From Dyadobacter fermentans DSM 18053 (lineage in GTDB: Bacteria > Bacteroidota > Bacteroidia > Cytophagales > Spirosomataceae): a stretch of DNA of 64,000 nucleotides. The notes beneath the pieces are model-generated. The model saw only the letters and a list, made by a program, of their open reading frames with translations, had not been told where the DNA came from and made no database searches. The stretch spans positions 1-64,000 of the forward strand of contig NC_013037.1 in NCBI RefSeq assembly GCF_000023125.1, written 5' to 3'. The position numbers were made by a program, and so were the translations under genes. This document shows, in pieces, positions 1-9,348 of this stretch (positions within the stretch are counted from its first letter, which is position 1; every line of letters starts with the position of its first letter).

Positions 1-1
1 T

Positions 2-1444
2 TTGGTAAATTATACATTGGAAAGAATCAGCACAAATAGAGAGGTAGACCAGGTTTGGGATGCTTGCCTGAGGATTATTCAGCAGCATATTCCAGAGCAG
101 AGTTTTAAGACGTGGTTTGAACCCATTCGTCCCTTAAAACTCTATGGTAAAGTACTTACCGTGCAGGTTCCCAGCCAGTTTTTCTACGAATGGCTGGAAG
201 ATAACTATGTTAATCTGCTGAGAAAGGCGCTGGATTACGCGATCGGTCGCGATGGATTATTGGAATATTCCATTATTGTCGACACCGGTAACGAGAAGCA
301 CCAGCCGCTGACGATGAACGTCTCAACCCAGAAATCTCCAAATTATTCCAAACCGGATAATTTCTCCACCGACCCCAGAATGGGCGCTACGGTGCGGGAA
401 AAAGACCAGGATTCTCTGACGCTCGACACGTATCTGAACCCGAATTACTCTTTCGATAATTTTATCGAGGGAGATTGTAACCGTCTGGCACGTTCGGCCG
501 GTTTCGCGGTAGCGCAGCGTCCGGGGCTCACGTCGTTCAATCCGCTGATGATGTACGGCGGCGTAGGGCTTGGCAAAACACACCTCGTGCAGGCGATCGG
601 GAATTATATTACCAACCATTACGAAAACAAGCTGGTACTATACGTTTCTTCTGAGAAATTTACCAACCAGTTCATCAACTCGATCCGGAACAACACGTTG
701 CAGGAGTTCACCGATTTTTACATGAAAGTGGATGTGCTGGCGATCGACGACGTGCAGTTTTTGTCGGGTAAGGAAAAAACGCAGGATACGTTCTTCCATA
801 TTTTCAACCACCTGCATCAGCTCGGCAAGCAGATCATCATGACGAGTGACCGCCCGCCGCGTGAGCTGCAAGGCTTGCAGGACCGCTTGCTATCCCGCTT
901 CAAATGGGGACTTACCGCCGATTTGCAGGCGCCGGATTTCGAAACGCGTATCGCGATCATCCAGAAAAAGATCCAGTCGGAAGGTATTTCGATTGATTAT
1001 GACGTGATCGAATACATCGCGCATAGTGTGAATTCCAACGTAAGGGAGCTCGAAGGCGTGATCGTTTCGCTGATGGCGCAGGCGTCGCTTACCCGCCGGA
1101 ATATCGACGTAGAACTGGCCAAAAACACCCTTCGCAACATCGTCATGAACGAGGATAAGGAGGTTACGATCGACACCATTCAGGAAATCATCGCCGATTA
1201 CTTCCAGGTTTCCATCGCCGACCTGAAAAGCAAAAGCCGCAAAAAGGAGGTCGTTTACCCGCGCCAGCTGGCGATGTACCTCGCCAAGGAATACACCGAT
1301 CTGCCGCTCAAATCCATCGGTTACCATTTCGGCGGCCGCGACCACAGCACGGTAATCCATTCGATCCAAAGCATTAACCTGCTCATGGACGAAACCCCGG
1401 ACGTGGAAGAAACTTTGCAGAAACTTCGCAGTTACTTTAAGTAG
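2..1444 (+). CDS. dnaA: Chromosomal replication initiator protein DnaA (start may lie upstream of the window)
   Basis: DnaA binds DnaA boxes at oriC and melts the origin using ATP. The reading frame shows all expected parts: an N-terminal domain I with the DQVWDACLRII and EQSFKTWFEPI stretches (about residues 17-42), a variable linker, the AAA+ core with Walker A GGVGLGKT (186-193) and Walker B VLAIDDVQF, and the C-terminal DNA-binding domain with the signature GGRDHSTVIHS. The 480-residue length is normal. The only start visible is TTG at base 2; no in-frame ATG occurs before the ATPase core, so the true start is either this TTG or a codon just upstream of the window. The next gene begins 14 bases after the stop. 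DnaA identity is certain; the exact 5' end is not. Confidence 0.97.
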   Translation: MVNYTLERISTNREVDQVWDACLRIIQQHIPEQSFKTWFEPIRPLKLYGKVLTVQVPSQFFYEWLEDNYVNLLRKALDYAIGRDGLLEYSIIVDTGNEKHQPLTMNVSTQKSPNYSKPDNFSTDPRMGATVREKDQDSLTLDTYLNPNYSFDNFIEGDCNRLARSAGFAVAQRPGLTSFNPLMMYGGVGLGKTHLVQAIGNYITNHYENKLVLYVSSEKFTNQFINSIRNNTLQEFTDFYMKVDVLAIDDVQFLSGKEKTQDTFFHIFNHLHQLGKQIIMTSDRPPRELQGLQDRLLSRFKWGLTADLQAPDFETRIAIIQKKIQSEGISIDYDVIEYIAHSVNSNVRELEGVIVSLMAQASLTRRNIDVELAKNTLRNIVMNEDKEVTIDTIQEIIADYFQVSIADLKSKSRKKEVVYPRQLAMYLAKEYTDLPLKSIGYHFGGRDHSTVIHSIQSINLLMDETPDVEETLQKLRSYFK

Positions 1445-1458
1445 GTTTTAGCGTATCA

Positions 1459-2517
1459 ATGTTCGGGACAAATCCTGAACATATGCTACCAAAGCCGATC
1501 CTTCTTTCCCGGGCGCAGATCGATGCGCAAGCCTGGGACAATCACATTCACCATAGCCGGCAATGCGTCATTTACGCATTAAGCTGGTACCTCGATGTAG
1601 TTTGCGAGCAATGGCAGGCACTCATCTGGCCTTCTGCTGCTGATTTCTCCATTGTGATGCCGTTGCCCATGAGGCGGAAATTTGGTCGGCGCGTGCTCTA
1701 CCAGCCACTGTTTTGCCAGTATTTGGGGCTTTTTTCCAAAGATGAACTGAGTACGAGGCAGTGTTCGGCATTTTTGGAGGCATTGAAAACGCATTTCTCC
1801 TACATTTCAAGCTATGCATTTAGCCCCGAGGACTACGCTTTATACGATAAGATAAGAGATAAGGACGTGGACTGGGAGGTGTTCCAAACGCATTGGCTGC
1901 GCCTCGATCATTCTTATGACCTATTGTTTTCGGGTTATTCCAAAGATCGCAGGACGAATGTGAAAAGAGGTCGTAAAGCAATCTGGGAAATCATAGAATC
2001 GGACGATTTCGGGCCACTGATAGATCTGTTTAATAAAAACCACGCGCAGCGCATCGGGAAGATCGAACCGGGCGCATATCAAACGCTGCGGTTGCTGGGA
2101 ACAAAATGCATTCAAAATGGTAACGGCCGCCTCATGTATGCGCTCGCGGGAAGGCGCGTGCATGCTGGCATCCTGCTCGTGCATTTCCGCGGGCGAACGA
2201 TTTACATATTCAATGCAGCAGATGAAAACGGCCGCAGGGGAAATGCAAGGGCAGTCATGCTGGATAACTACATCCGGGAAAATGCAGGTAAGGAGCAGGT
2301 GTTTGATTTTGAAAGTCCTCCAAACCAATCAATTGCAGGCTATTATGCCGGATTCGGGGCGGAGGAAATACCTTTTTTTAGCATTCGAAGAAATGCATTG
2401 CCATTTCAATTGCGCCAGATACAGGAGTTTCGCAAATGGCTGATAATCAAAACCAGGCGATATCTTTCTTCAAGCCTTTATACGACTTTAAATCCATTTC
2501 CAAAGACCCGATTTTGA
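1459..2517 (+). CDS. FemAB/BioF2-like GNAT-fold acyltransferase
   Basis: A protein of 352 residues that resembles the FemAB/CelD (BioF2-like acetyltransferase) group, which transfers acyl or aminoacyl groups to peptidoglycan, sugars or other small molecules. Supporting stretches are RTNVKRGRKA in the middle, typical of the lysine-rich loop of this fold, and the C-terminal FESPPNQSIAGYYAGFGA followed by an aromatic/basic strand. No signal peptide or membrane segment is seen, so it should be cytoplasmic. ATG at 1459 is 14 bases after dnaA stop; ATG at 1483 (MLPKP) is an equally plausible start. Its last 71 bases overlap the 3' end of the convergent DUF3108 gene. Substrate cannot be assigned. 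Confidence 0.75.
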   Translation: MFGTNPEHMLPKPILLSRAQIDAQAWDNHIHHSRQCVIYALSWYLDVVCEQWQALIWPSAADFSIVMPLPMRRKFGRRVLYQPLFCQYLGLFSKDELSTRQCSAFLEALKTHFSYISSYAFSPEDYALYDKIRDKDVDWEVFQTHWLRLDHSYDLLFSGYSKDRRTNVKRGRKAIWEIIESDDFGPLIDLFNKNHAQRIGKIEPGAYQTLRLLGTKCIQNGNGRLMYALAGRRVHAGILLVHFRGRTIYIFNAADENGRRGNARAVMLDNYIRENAGKEQVFDFESPPNQSIAGYYAGFGAEEIPFFSIRRNALPFQLRQIQEFRKWLIIKTRRYLSSSLYTTLNPFPKTRF

Positions 2518-3253
2518 GGTCGACTTCGGCTTTTAGCGGAATTTTGTTGGAATCATCCGATATCCAGAGCGCCATCGGTTCTTCGCCTTTGAAGAATTTG
2601 TTGGACGGGATTTGCGGCGATAATCGCAGGACCTTGCTCTTGCCGAATTTGGTTTTGATCACGTCGCGGCCCACGTAGCGGACGCGGAGCTTGTAAACTT
2701 CGCCGTCAAAGAACGTCGGTACTTCGATGATCTCGCCCTCGCGGACCTTATCGAAATTGATCGTGCGGAGGAAAAAATAGCCGCTGATGATGTCGTGAAT
2801 GTTGTTCGGGACATTGTAGGTCTTGCGCTCGTCCTTGATATTCGACACCGCCTGGTCTTTGCTGTGGTTGAAATACACCGTTTCTTCCTTGCGGTATTTG
2901 TTCTCCTGAATTTGCCGCTCAAACATGTGCGGAAGAATGGCCGTAGTGTCGATGTACGACCGCCACGTGTCGCGGACGCGCGAAATGAGGTCGAATGCGC
3001 CTACCGTGCGGCCGACTACGTTCACGCGGTAGCACGGACGGTTGTTGATCATCGAAACGGCTTTGCCCACCTCCACTTTGGCCTCGGCTGCATTGATGAA
3101 CCCGTAATGCACGCGGTATTCGACGCGCTCACCGGTCCCGAAACTTTTATTGTGAACAACGCGGTCCATTTCCGCACTTTCGTCGAACTGGCGGAAGGAA
3201 AACAGCAATGCGAATGTCGAAATGGCTAATAGTAATGTGTACGATCTTTTCAT
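2447..3253 (-). CDS. DUF3108 domain-containing exported protein
   Basis: Resembles DUF3108 proteins, periplasmic/envelope proteins of unknown function in Bacteroidota and Proteobacteria. After a hydrophobic signal sequence (MKRSYTLLLAISTFALLFS) come the FGTGERVEYRVHYG opening and a C-terminal half rich in beta strands (GEVYKLRVRYVGRD, ALWISDDSNKIPLKAEVDLKIGS), which is the usual DUF3108 pattern. ATG at 3253 is preferred over an in-frame TTG at 3262 because it gives a clean signal peptide. It lies 12 bases downstream of the aminopeptidase gene, so the two are probably co-transcribed. Its 3' end overlaps the acyltransferase gene on the opposite strand. Function unknown; an envelope role is inferred. 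Confidence 0.8.
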   Translation of the reverse strand: MKRSYTLLLAISTFALLFSFRQFDESAEMDRVVHNKSFGTGERVEYRVHYGFINAAEAKVEVGKAVSMINNRPCYRVNVVGRTVGAFDLISRVRDTWRSYIDTTAILPHMFERQIQENKYRKEETVYFNHSKDQAVSNIKDERKTYNVPNNIHDIISGYFFLRTINFDKVREGEIIEVPTFFDGEVYKLRVRYVGRDVIKTKFGKSKVLRLSPQIPSNKFFKGEEPMALWISDDSNKIPLKAEVDLKIGSLEMDLKSYKGLKKDIAWF

Positions 3254-3265
3254 GCTAATCAATCA

Positions 3266-4303
3266 TTACAGGGAAGGGTATTTGCCCTTTAAATAGTTCA
3301 AGTATTTTTTTAAATCCTTCCCAAACTTCTGTTCAAATTCCTGCCTGAAAGTGTCCTGTTTCGACTTATAGGTCAGGTAGCTGATAAAGTAAGCATTATT
3401 GGGAAGTTTTCCGTCGGGCCAGCGGCTTTTGTTTGTTAACGTGCGCTTGCCTGAAAGAAGTGTGTCCGTGTCATTTACGATATCAGTAATCAACTTGGTT
3501 TTCAATGAATCCCGGTGAGCGTCCGGCGTGGGATCAGGGCCGAATGTCTTATAAAGACTATCCAAACGCCCCGCACCCCTAAGCATGTGCTGCGAATAGG
3601 CGTCATTATAACGTTTCGAATACTCATACTGCCGCATTTGCTCGGATTCCGCGCCGTATTTGTATTTCAAAAACCGTATAGCGCCCTGATCGCCTACAAA
3701 GCTGGCCAGGTTTTCATTGAGTTCCAGGTTGTTTTTCACAAAAAGCGTACCATGTGTAAGCTCGTGCAATATGAGGTTGGCAAGACTGCCATCACGCCGC
3801 CGGAGCATGCTGGAAAGGATCGGATCTTTGAGATAACCCAATGTAGACCATGCGGATACCTCGCCGATGTCTGTATCTAATCCCTTGTCGATCAGTGCCT
3901 TTTCTTCCGCTACGGCGCGGGTGGAATCGAAGTAACCTTTGTATGGAAAAGTGCCTACAATGGGGAAATGCCACTGATGCGGCTGCACCTTATATCTTTC
4001 GGAAGCGGTGATGAGCCAGATAAGCGGCCGGCCGTGCTGATTGTAGAACGTGGTATAATTATCAGACGGTGTCAGTCCGAGCGAGTCCACACCAAATTTC
4101 TTGATCTCCTGAATGAGCCGGATTCTCGCTTTGAGGGAGTCGGGGAACGATTCGTCGCTCAGCACGTCGGGCACGTCCTCCACTTGCATCAGTATGCCAA
4201 TCTGTCCTTTGGCTTGTAAAAAAGCATAGGTTAGCACTTCCCTTTGCCAAACGCCCAGCAACACGACGATAACCAGCAGGGCAAGCAATATTTTTTTGAT
4301 CAC
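3266..4303 (-). CDS. Predicted membrane-anchored zinc aminopeptidase (COG4324-like)
   Basis: A 345-residue protein with an N-terminal membrane anchor (residues 2-18) and an HEXXH zinc motif HELTH (residues 180-184), followed 13 residues later by the downstream glutamate in NENLASFVGDQGA (E197). This arrangement matches the predicted aminopeptidase family COG4324/PF10023, found mostly as lipoproteins or anchored proteins in the periplasm. The start is GTG at 4303; no better start gives the full hydrophobic segment. It is the first gene of a two-gene leftward unit with the DUF3108 gene. The substrate is unknown and peptidase activity is inferred from the motif only. Confidence 0.8.
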   Translation of the reverse strand: MIKKILLALLVIVVLLGVWQREVLTYAFLQAKGQIGILMQVEDVPDVLSDESFPDSLKARIRLIQEIKKFGVDSLGLTPSDNYTTFYNQHGRPLIWLITASERYKVQPHQWHFPIVGTFPYKGYFDSTRAVAEEKALIDKGLDTDIGEVSAWSTLGYLKDPILSSMLRRRDGSLANLILHELTHGTLFVKNNLELNENLASFVGDQGAIRFLKYKYGAESEQMRQYEYSKRYNDAYSQHMLRGAGRLDSLYKTFGPDPTPDAHRDSLKTKLITDIVNDTDTLLSGKRTLTNKSRWPDGKLPNNAYFISYLTYKSKQDTFRQEFEQKFGKDLKKYLNYLKGKYPSL

Positions 4304-4521
4304 AATTTCTTTTTTTAATAAGCAAGCAGCCGGTACAATGCAGTAAATACCGGGTGCAAAATTAGGTATTCGACAATTATTTAAACGCTGAAAATCATCC
4401 CTCTCGTGCCATTTGATAATCCGGTACGACCGCTTGGGTATTGCTATTTATTTAACTCGATTACAAACGCCTTAAAATGCGAAAATTTCGGGAAAAATTA
4501 AGTTTTTAGCGAAAATGCGGG

Positions 4522-4552
4522 TTGTTGTTTTATCTGAAATTAGCTATTTTTA
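4522..4552 (+). promoter_or_regulatory. Candidate recA promoter
   Basis: A TTG at 4522-4524 is followed after 20 bases by TATTTTTA at 4545-4552. This is one mismatch from the Bacteroidota -7 box TAnnTTTG with the usual spacing to the -33 element. It would start transcription near 4559, about 80 bases before recA. The match is imperfect and no SOS-type operator is recognisable. Confidence 0.4.
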
Positions 4553-4576
4553 CAAAACAATAAAGACCCATTTACG

Positions 4577-4609
4577 AGCGGTTTTTGTCCTGCAAAAGCC
4601 GCTTTTTTA
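4577..4609 (+). terminator. Terminator-like hairpin in the recA leader (possible attenuator)
   Basis: AGCGGTTTTTG at 4577-4587 pairs with CAAAAGCCGCT at 4593-4603 (11 pairs, one of them G-U, loop of 5), directly followed by a run of six T. It points along the + strand, yet there is no + strand gene upstream to terminate: the neighbour runs the other way. It lies between the likely recA promoter and the recA start codon, so it may attenuate recA transcription. Confidence 0.6.
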
Positions 4610-4639
4610 TGTACCAACCAAATTACTGTTACCATTTTT

Positions 4640-5707
4640 ATGGCACAAGCAACAACAGATAAAGACAACAAACTAAAAGCGTTACAGACCACGCTCGAAA
4701 AGCTCGACAAGACTTACGGAAAAGGTACTGTGATGCGTCTGAGCGACACCAAAGTATTAGATATTCCGGTGATTTCGACCGGTTCACTGGGTCTTGACCT
4801 TGCGCTCGGCGTGGGCGGCGTTCCGCGCGGCCGTATCGTGGAGATCTACGGACCTGAATCGTCGGGTAAAACCACCTTGTCGATGCACTGCATTGCCGAG
4901 GCGCAGAAAAAAGGCGGCCTGGCGGCATTCATCGACGCCGAGCACGCATTCGACAGAACTTACGCGGAGAAGCTCGGTATTGATACCAGCAACCTCCTTA
5001 TTTCACAGCCCGACAGCGGTGAGCAGGCGCTCGAAATCGCAGAGCACCTCATCAGCTCCGGAGCGGTGGACATTATCGTGATCGACTCCGTGGCGGCATT
5101 GGTACCGCGCGCCGAGCTTGAAGGTGAAATGGGCGAAAGCAAAATGGGTTTGCAGGCACGTTTGATGTCCCAGGCGCTGCGTAAACTCACCGGGGTGATC
5201 AACAAAACAGGATGCTGCTGTATCTTCATCAACCAGCTTCGCGAGAAGATCGGGGTGATGTTCGGTAACCCTGAAACCACAACTGGTGGTAATGCATTGA
5301 AATACTACGCATCCGTGCGTCTCGATATCCGTCGCGTAGGTCAGATCAAGGAAAGCGCCGACGCGATCCTCGGGAACCGTACCCGCGTGAAAGTGGTGAA
5401 AAACAAAGTCGCGCCGCCATTCAAAGTGGTGGAATTCGATATCATGTACGGAGAAGGCGTTTCCAAAGTAGGGGAGATCATCGACCTTGCCGTTGAGCTT
5501 GAAATCGTGAAGAAATCGGGTTCATGGTTCAGCTACGAAGGCAACCGCCTCGGACAGGGCCGCGATGCCGTGAAAGCGCTGATCAAGGACAATCCTGAGC
5601 TGATGGAAGAGCTGGAAGGCAAAATCCGCGGCCTGGTCAACAACGATCCCGATTCACTGATCGACACCAGCGAGCCTAATGTTGCCGACGACGGATCACC
5701 GGAATAA
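4640..5707 (+). CDS. recA: Recombinase RecA
   Basis: RecA forms the ATP-dependent strand-exchange filament for homologous recombination and is the co-protease of the SOS response. The 355-residue protein has Walker A GPESSGKT (71-78), the [19 protein letters not shown] segment with Walker B, and the QLREKIG...[12 protein letters not shown] loop L1/L2 region. The acidic C-terminal tail ([11 protein letters not shown] and beyond) is also typical. The ATG at 4640 fits the family start exactly. It is a single-gene unit, preceded by its own leader with a hairpin and followed by a strong terminator. Confidence 0.99.
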   Translation: MAQATTDKDNKLKALQTTLEKLDKTYGKGTVMRLSDTKVLDIPVISTGSLGLDLALGVGGVPRGRIVEIYGPESSGKTTLSMHCIAEAQKKGGLAAFIDAEHAFDRTYAEKLGIDTSNLLISQPDSGEQALEIAEHLISSGAVDIIVIDSVAALVPRAELEGEMGESKMGLQARLMSQALRKLTGVINKTGCCCIFINQLREKIGVMFGNPETTTGGNALKYYASVRLDIRRVGQIKESADAILGNRTRVKVVKNKVAPPFKVVEFDIMYGEGVSKVGEIIDLAVELEIVKKSGSWFSYEGNRLGQGRDAVKALIKDNPELMEELEGKIRGLVNNDPDSLIDTSEPNVADDGSPE

Positions 5708-5725
5708 GCATTCAAGCGAGACCAT

Positions 5726-5757
5726 AAAAAATGCCCTGTTTTCAGCAGGGCATTTTT
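5726..5757. terminator. Bidirectional terminator between recA and the AAA+ ATPase gene
   Basis: AAAAATGCCCTG pairs with CAGGGCATTTTT around a short loop of TTTTCAG type, with A and T tracts on both sides. It lies 20 bases after recA stop and 32 bases from the end of the convergent gene, so it can serve both. Confidence 0.85.
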
Positions 5758-5788
5758 GTTGGGTATTGGTTTCAAAATAATGGGCCGC

Positions 5789-7327
5789 TTAAAAAGGCTT
5801 ACGGTCATCATCGTCGTCTTCATCGAAATCATAATCTTCATCGCCGGGGCCGGAGAACATGCTGCTCACCAGGTCCTGAAACTTCATACCCTGGTCGAGG
5901 GCCTGCTTGCCCACAAGCGAAAACTCCGCCATGCCGTGCAATGCGAATTCCATCATAAACAATTTCTCTTCGGGGTCGCCGTAAGCGGAGAGCATGTCCA
6001 CGAAATCGTCCAGGCCGTCTATGGTTTTCAGGCGCGCGATGTATTCGCGATCGGTCATGTCGGCGGGCATTTCCATTTCGTTGCCGGCGCCAAACCATTC
6101 CACCACTTTCGCGTAAGGATTGATCTTGCTTTTCTTGCTTTTTTCGGGGTCGGGGAAGAAGTTGAGGAACTGCGTGCGGATCGCTTTGCCGATCAGGTTC
6201 TGTGCCACGATTACCGGGCCTTCCACCTCACCTTCATACACCAGCTCCACCTTGCCGCAAATCGCAGAAACGACGCCGTAAAGGTCTGAAATGCGCACAT
6301 AAGTCGAATCTTCGGCATTGATAAGCGCTCTGCGTTCGGCGGTGCTCAAAAGACTTTCGTAAGCTGAGATCGTCAAGCGCGCCGAAACACCGCTTTTTGC
6401 ATCCACATATTCGCTTTCACGCGCTTCGAATGCGATCTGCTCGATGAGCGTTTTCACGAGCTCATTCACGCGTACGAGGCCCACTTGCTCGGGCTTCACA
6501 ATCGCTTCCTGCTCAGTAATGCGCTTGCCTGTCTCGATTGTTTTCGGATAGTGCGTCACGATCTGGCTCTCGATCCGGTCTTTCAGCGGTGTTACAATGC
6601 TTCCGCGGTTGGTATAATCCTCCGGGTTGGCAGTAAACACAAACTGAATATCGAGCGGCAGCCGCAGCTTGAAACCACGGATCTGAATATCGCCTTCCTG
6701 TAAGATATTGAACAATGCCACCTGGATACGCGCCTGCAAATCGGGCAGCTCGTTGATCACGAAAATGCCGCGGTGGGAGCGGGGAATGAGCCCGAAATGG
6801 ATCACGCGTTCGTCGGAATAGGGCAATTTCAGCGTTGCTGCCTTAATGGGATCGACGTCACCGATCAAATCTGCCACCGAAACGTCCGGCGTGGCCAGCT
6901 TTTCGGTATAGCGATCGTCGCGGTGCAGCCAGGCGATTTCAGCATTGTCGCCCTGCTCGGCGAGCACATCTTTGGCATAGCGCGAAAGCGGCGCCAAAGG
7001 ATCGTCGTGCAGCTCCGAATTTTTAATGTACGGAATGTATTCGTCCAGCAGGTTCACCATCATGCGTGCGATACGCGTCTTGGCCTGCCCGCGCAAGCCG
7101 AGGAAGTTGATGTTATGCATGGAAAGAATGGCTCTTTCCACATCCGGAATGACCGTTTCCTCATAACCCCAGATCCCCGGGAAGACATTCTCCTTGTTCC
7201 TGATCTTTTCAATCAGGTTATCTCTCAGCTCCTGCTTGATAGAACGCGACTGATAACCTGCTTTTTTTAGTTCACCGAGCGTTCGGATTCCCAACAGTTC
7301 TGTGCTTGTAAGCTTCGAGTAAGTCAT
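5789..7327 (-). CDS. ChlI/MoxR-like AAA+ ATPase (annotated in relatives as magnesium chelatase)
   Basis: A 512-residue AAA+ protein. It has a modified P-loop GLRGQAKT (77-84), a Walker B GIFVINELPDL, and a sensor/arginine-finger stretch VFTANPEDYTNRGSIVTPLKDRI, typical of the ChlI/MoxR branch. The C-terminus ends in an acidic tail (DEDYDFDEDDDDD). The organism shows no sign of chlorophyll synthesis here, so a true Mg-chelatase role is unlikely; members of this branch usually act as remodelling ATPases with a von Willebrand factor A partner. No such partner is adjacent. It is the last gene of the pheT-zapA-rny operon, 15 bases after rny. Target unknown. Confidence 0.8.
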   Translation of the reverse strand: MTYSKLTSTELLGIRTLGELKKAGYQSRSIKQELRDNLIEKIRNKENVFPGIWGYEETVIPDVERAILSMHNINFLGLRGQAKTRIARMMVNLLDEYIPYIKNSELHDDPLAPLSRYAKDVLAEQGDNAEIAWLHRDDRYTEKLATPDVSVADLIGDVDPIKAATLKLPYSDERVIHFGLIPRSHRGIFVINELPDLQARIQVALFNILQEGDIQIRGFKLRLPLDIQFVFTANPEDYTNRGSIVTPLKDRIESQIVTHYPKTIETGKRITEQEAIVKPEQVGLVRVNELVKTLIEQIAFEARESEYVDAKSGVSARLTISAYESLLSTAERRALINAEDSTYVRISDLYGVVSAICGKVELVYEGEVEGPVIVAQNLIGKAIRTQFLNFFPDPEKSKKSKINPYAKVVEWFGAGNEMEMPADMTDREYIARLKTIDGLDDFVDMLSAYGDPEEKLFMMEFALHGMAEFSLVGKQALDQGMKFQDLVSSMFSGPGDEDYDFDEDDDDDRKPF

Positions 7328-7342
7328 GTATGAAATAGTGGA

Positions 7343-8914
7343 TTAGCGCGCGTATGCCACAGACCGCATTTCACGGATTACCGTGATCTTGATCTGGCCG
7401 GGGTACTGCATTTCTTTTTCAATTTTTTGCGAGATGTCGAACGACAGCAAGCCCGCTTTTTCGTCGGACACATTGTCGGCGTCGATGATCACGCGTAGCT
7501 CGCGGCCCGCCTGGATCGCGTAGCATTTTTCCACGCCGTCGAACGACAGGGCGAGGTTTTCGAGGTCGCGGAGGCGCTGGATGTACGATTCCATCATTTC
7601 GCGGCGTGCGCCCGGGCGTGAACCTGAAATGGCGTCACACACCTGGATTACCGGCGAGAGGATCGACGTCATTTCGATTTCATCGTGGTGCGCACCGATG
7701 GCGTTGCAAACCTCCGGATTTTCCTTGTATTTCTTCGCGAGCTCCATACCCAGGATTGCGTGCGGAAGATCAGATTCTTCCGGCCATACTTTACCAATAT
7801 CGTGAAGCAAGCCGGCGCGTTTAGCCAGTTTGGTGTTCAGGCCGAGCTCCGCAGCCATGGTAGCACACAATTTGGCCACTTCGCGGGAGTGTTGGAGCAG
7901 GTTTTGTCCGTAAGACGAGCGGAAACGCATCCGGCCGATCATTTTCACCAGTTCAGGGTGCAGGCCGTGGATACCCATGTCGATCACGGTGCGCTCACCG
8001 ATCTCAACGATCTCATCTTCAATGTTTTTGCGTGTTTTGGCAACCACTTCTTCAATACGCGCCGGGTGGATACGGCCGTCCTGCACGAGGCGGTGCAGTG
8101 ATAGTCGTGCGATTTCCCTTCTCACAGGGTCGAAACCGGAGATAACGATCGCCTCAGGCGTGTCGTCCACGATGATTTCCACACCGGTAGCCGCTTCCAG
8201 GGCACGGATATTCCGTCCTTCGCGACCGATGATTTTACCTTTGATATCGTCGTTTTCAATGTTGAATACCGACACGCAGTTTTCGATCGCGTGCTCGGCG
8301 GCGGTGCGCTGGATGGTTTCGATCACAATCTTTTTCGCCTCTTTGGTGGCAGTCAGACGTGCTTCTTCCATGGCACTCTTAATATATGATCCCGCGCGGG
8401 TTTCGGCTTCGGCCTTCAATGCGTCCACGAGTTGTTCGCGGGCTTGCTCGGCGGTAAGGTTTGCGATTTTTTCCAGCTGGGCAACCTGCTGTTGGAGGGA
8501 TTTTTCGGCTTCTTCGCGGCGCTTGGTCGCTGCTTCGAGTTGCGAATTGAGGTTGTTTTTGAGGTTATCGAGCTCGTTTTCCTTGCGCTTGGTTTGTTCC
8601 ATGCTCTGGTTCAGGCTCTGTTCGCGCTGTTTGAGTTTCTGCTCGTTGCTTTGCAGAATGCTGCGCTTCTTGTTGGCGTCTTCTTCGAATTCCGATTTGA
8701 GGCGGAGGTACTTTTCTTTTGCTTCTAGAATGCGGTCTTTTTTGATGTTTTCGGCTGCTACTTCGGCATTCCGCAGAATCTCAGCGGCACGGTCCTGGGC
8801 TTCCTTTTCCTTTGCGTCGAATGATCGCTGAAAAATGTACTTACCTGCAAAAATACCCACCCCTACGGCGATGATATCGGACAGGATGACGATGAAGAAC
8901 AAAGAATTTGACAT
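7343..8914 (-). CDS. rny: Ribonuclease Y
   Basis: RNase Y is a membrane-tethered endoribonuclease that starts mRNA decay. The 523-residue protein has the canonical layout: one N-terminal transmembrane helix (about 4-24), a long charged coiled coil (about 30-200), a KH RNA-binding domain ([22 protein letters not shown]), and an HD domain with the metal-binding LLHDIGK and later GAHHDE motifs. The C-terminal region with [17 protein letters not shown] sequence is also present. ATG at 8914 starts directly before the membrane helix. It sits between zapA and the AAA+ ATPase gene on the same strand. Confidence 0.97.
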   Translation of the reverse strand: MSNSLFFIVILSDIIAVGVGIFAGKYIFQRSFDAKEKEAQDRAAEILRNAEVAAENIKKDRILEAKEKYLRLKSEFEEDANKKRSILQSNEQKLKQREQSLNQSMEQTKRKENELDNLKNNLNSQLEAATKRREEAEKSLQQQVAQLEKIANLTAEQAREQLVDALKAEAETRAGSYIKSAMEEARLTATKEAKKIVIETIQRTAAEHAIENCVSVFNIENDDIKGKIIGREGRNIRALEAATGVEIIVDDTPEAIVISGFDPVRREIARLSLHRLVQDGRIHPARIEEVVAKTRKNIEDEIVEIGERTVIDMGIHGLHPELVKMIGRMRFRSSYGQNLLQHSREVAKLCATMAAELGLNTKLAKRAGLLHDIGKVWPEESDLPHAILGMELAKKYKENPEVCNAIGAHHDEIEMTSILSPVIQVCDAISGSRPGARREMMESYIQRLRDLENLALSFDGVEKCYAIQAGRELRVIIDADNVSDEKAGLLSFDISQKIEKEMQYPGQIKITVIREMRSVAYAR

Positions 8915-9036
8915 TTCAATAATGGTTATATATAGTTGGTTTTACCGACTACACCCGCGTTGAAATGCCGAAAAAGGAAGAAATTGAAAGTATATTTTTG
9001 CAGATACTGTAAAAATCAAAGGGTTAGGTATGGGTT

Positions 9037-9348
9037 TCAGCTCTCAATAGCGCTGGCGATCTTTTCGTCCAGTTTTTCCACTCTGCTTTTAAAAGCTAAC
9101 ACCAGGTCGTCCATTTCTTCCTGGTTCCGTTGCAATGCCACCAGGCATTCGATAGAAGTCAATGCAATGGCCTCTATATCACCGTATACTTTCCCTTTTT
9201 CTTTATGCTGTTGCACTCGCTGCATGAACACCTCATACCCATCCCTGTAAAATTTCTCCTGATCCGCCGGAACGCTCAGTTTGAAACCTCTGTCCAGCAG
9301 TTTTATAAAGACAGAAACGTCTGGATTAGGTATGCTATTTTTTTTCAT
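9037..9348 (-). CDS. zapA: Cell division protein ZapA
   Basis: ZapA binds FtsZ and bundles protofilaments at the division ring. The 103-residue protein has the family pattern: a small N-terminal alpha/beta head with the strand FKLSVPADQEKFYRDG and a long C-terminal helix predicted to form a coiled coil (ALQRNQEEMDDLVLAF to the end). The size is typical. Its ATG overlaps the stop of the upstream coiled-coil gene by 4 bases (ATGA), which suggests translational coupling. A 122-base spacer separates it from rny; I find no RNA gene in that spacer. Confidence 0.88.
   Translation of the reverse strand: MKKNSIPNPDVSVFIKLLDRGFKLSVPADQEKFYRDGYEVFMQRVQQHKEKGKVYGDIEAIALTSIECLVALQRNQEEMDDLVLAFKSRVEKLDEKIASAIES

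Noticed and set aside
1..2517. Replication origin next to dnaA
   Set aside because: No cluster of DnaA boxes (TTATCCACA-like) or AT-rich unwinding element is visible inside the window; the origin could lie upstream of base 1.
8915..9036. A possible 6S RNA between zapA and rny, as occurs next to zapA in other phyla
   Set aside because: The 122-base spacer is too short and shows no long bulged hairpin.
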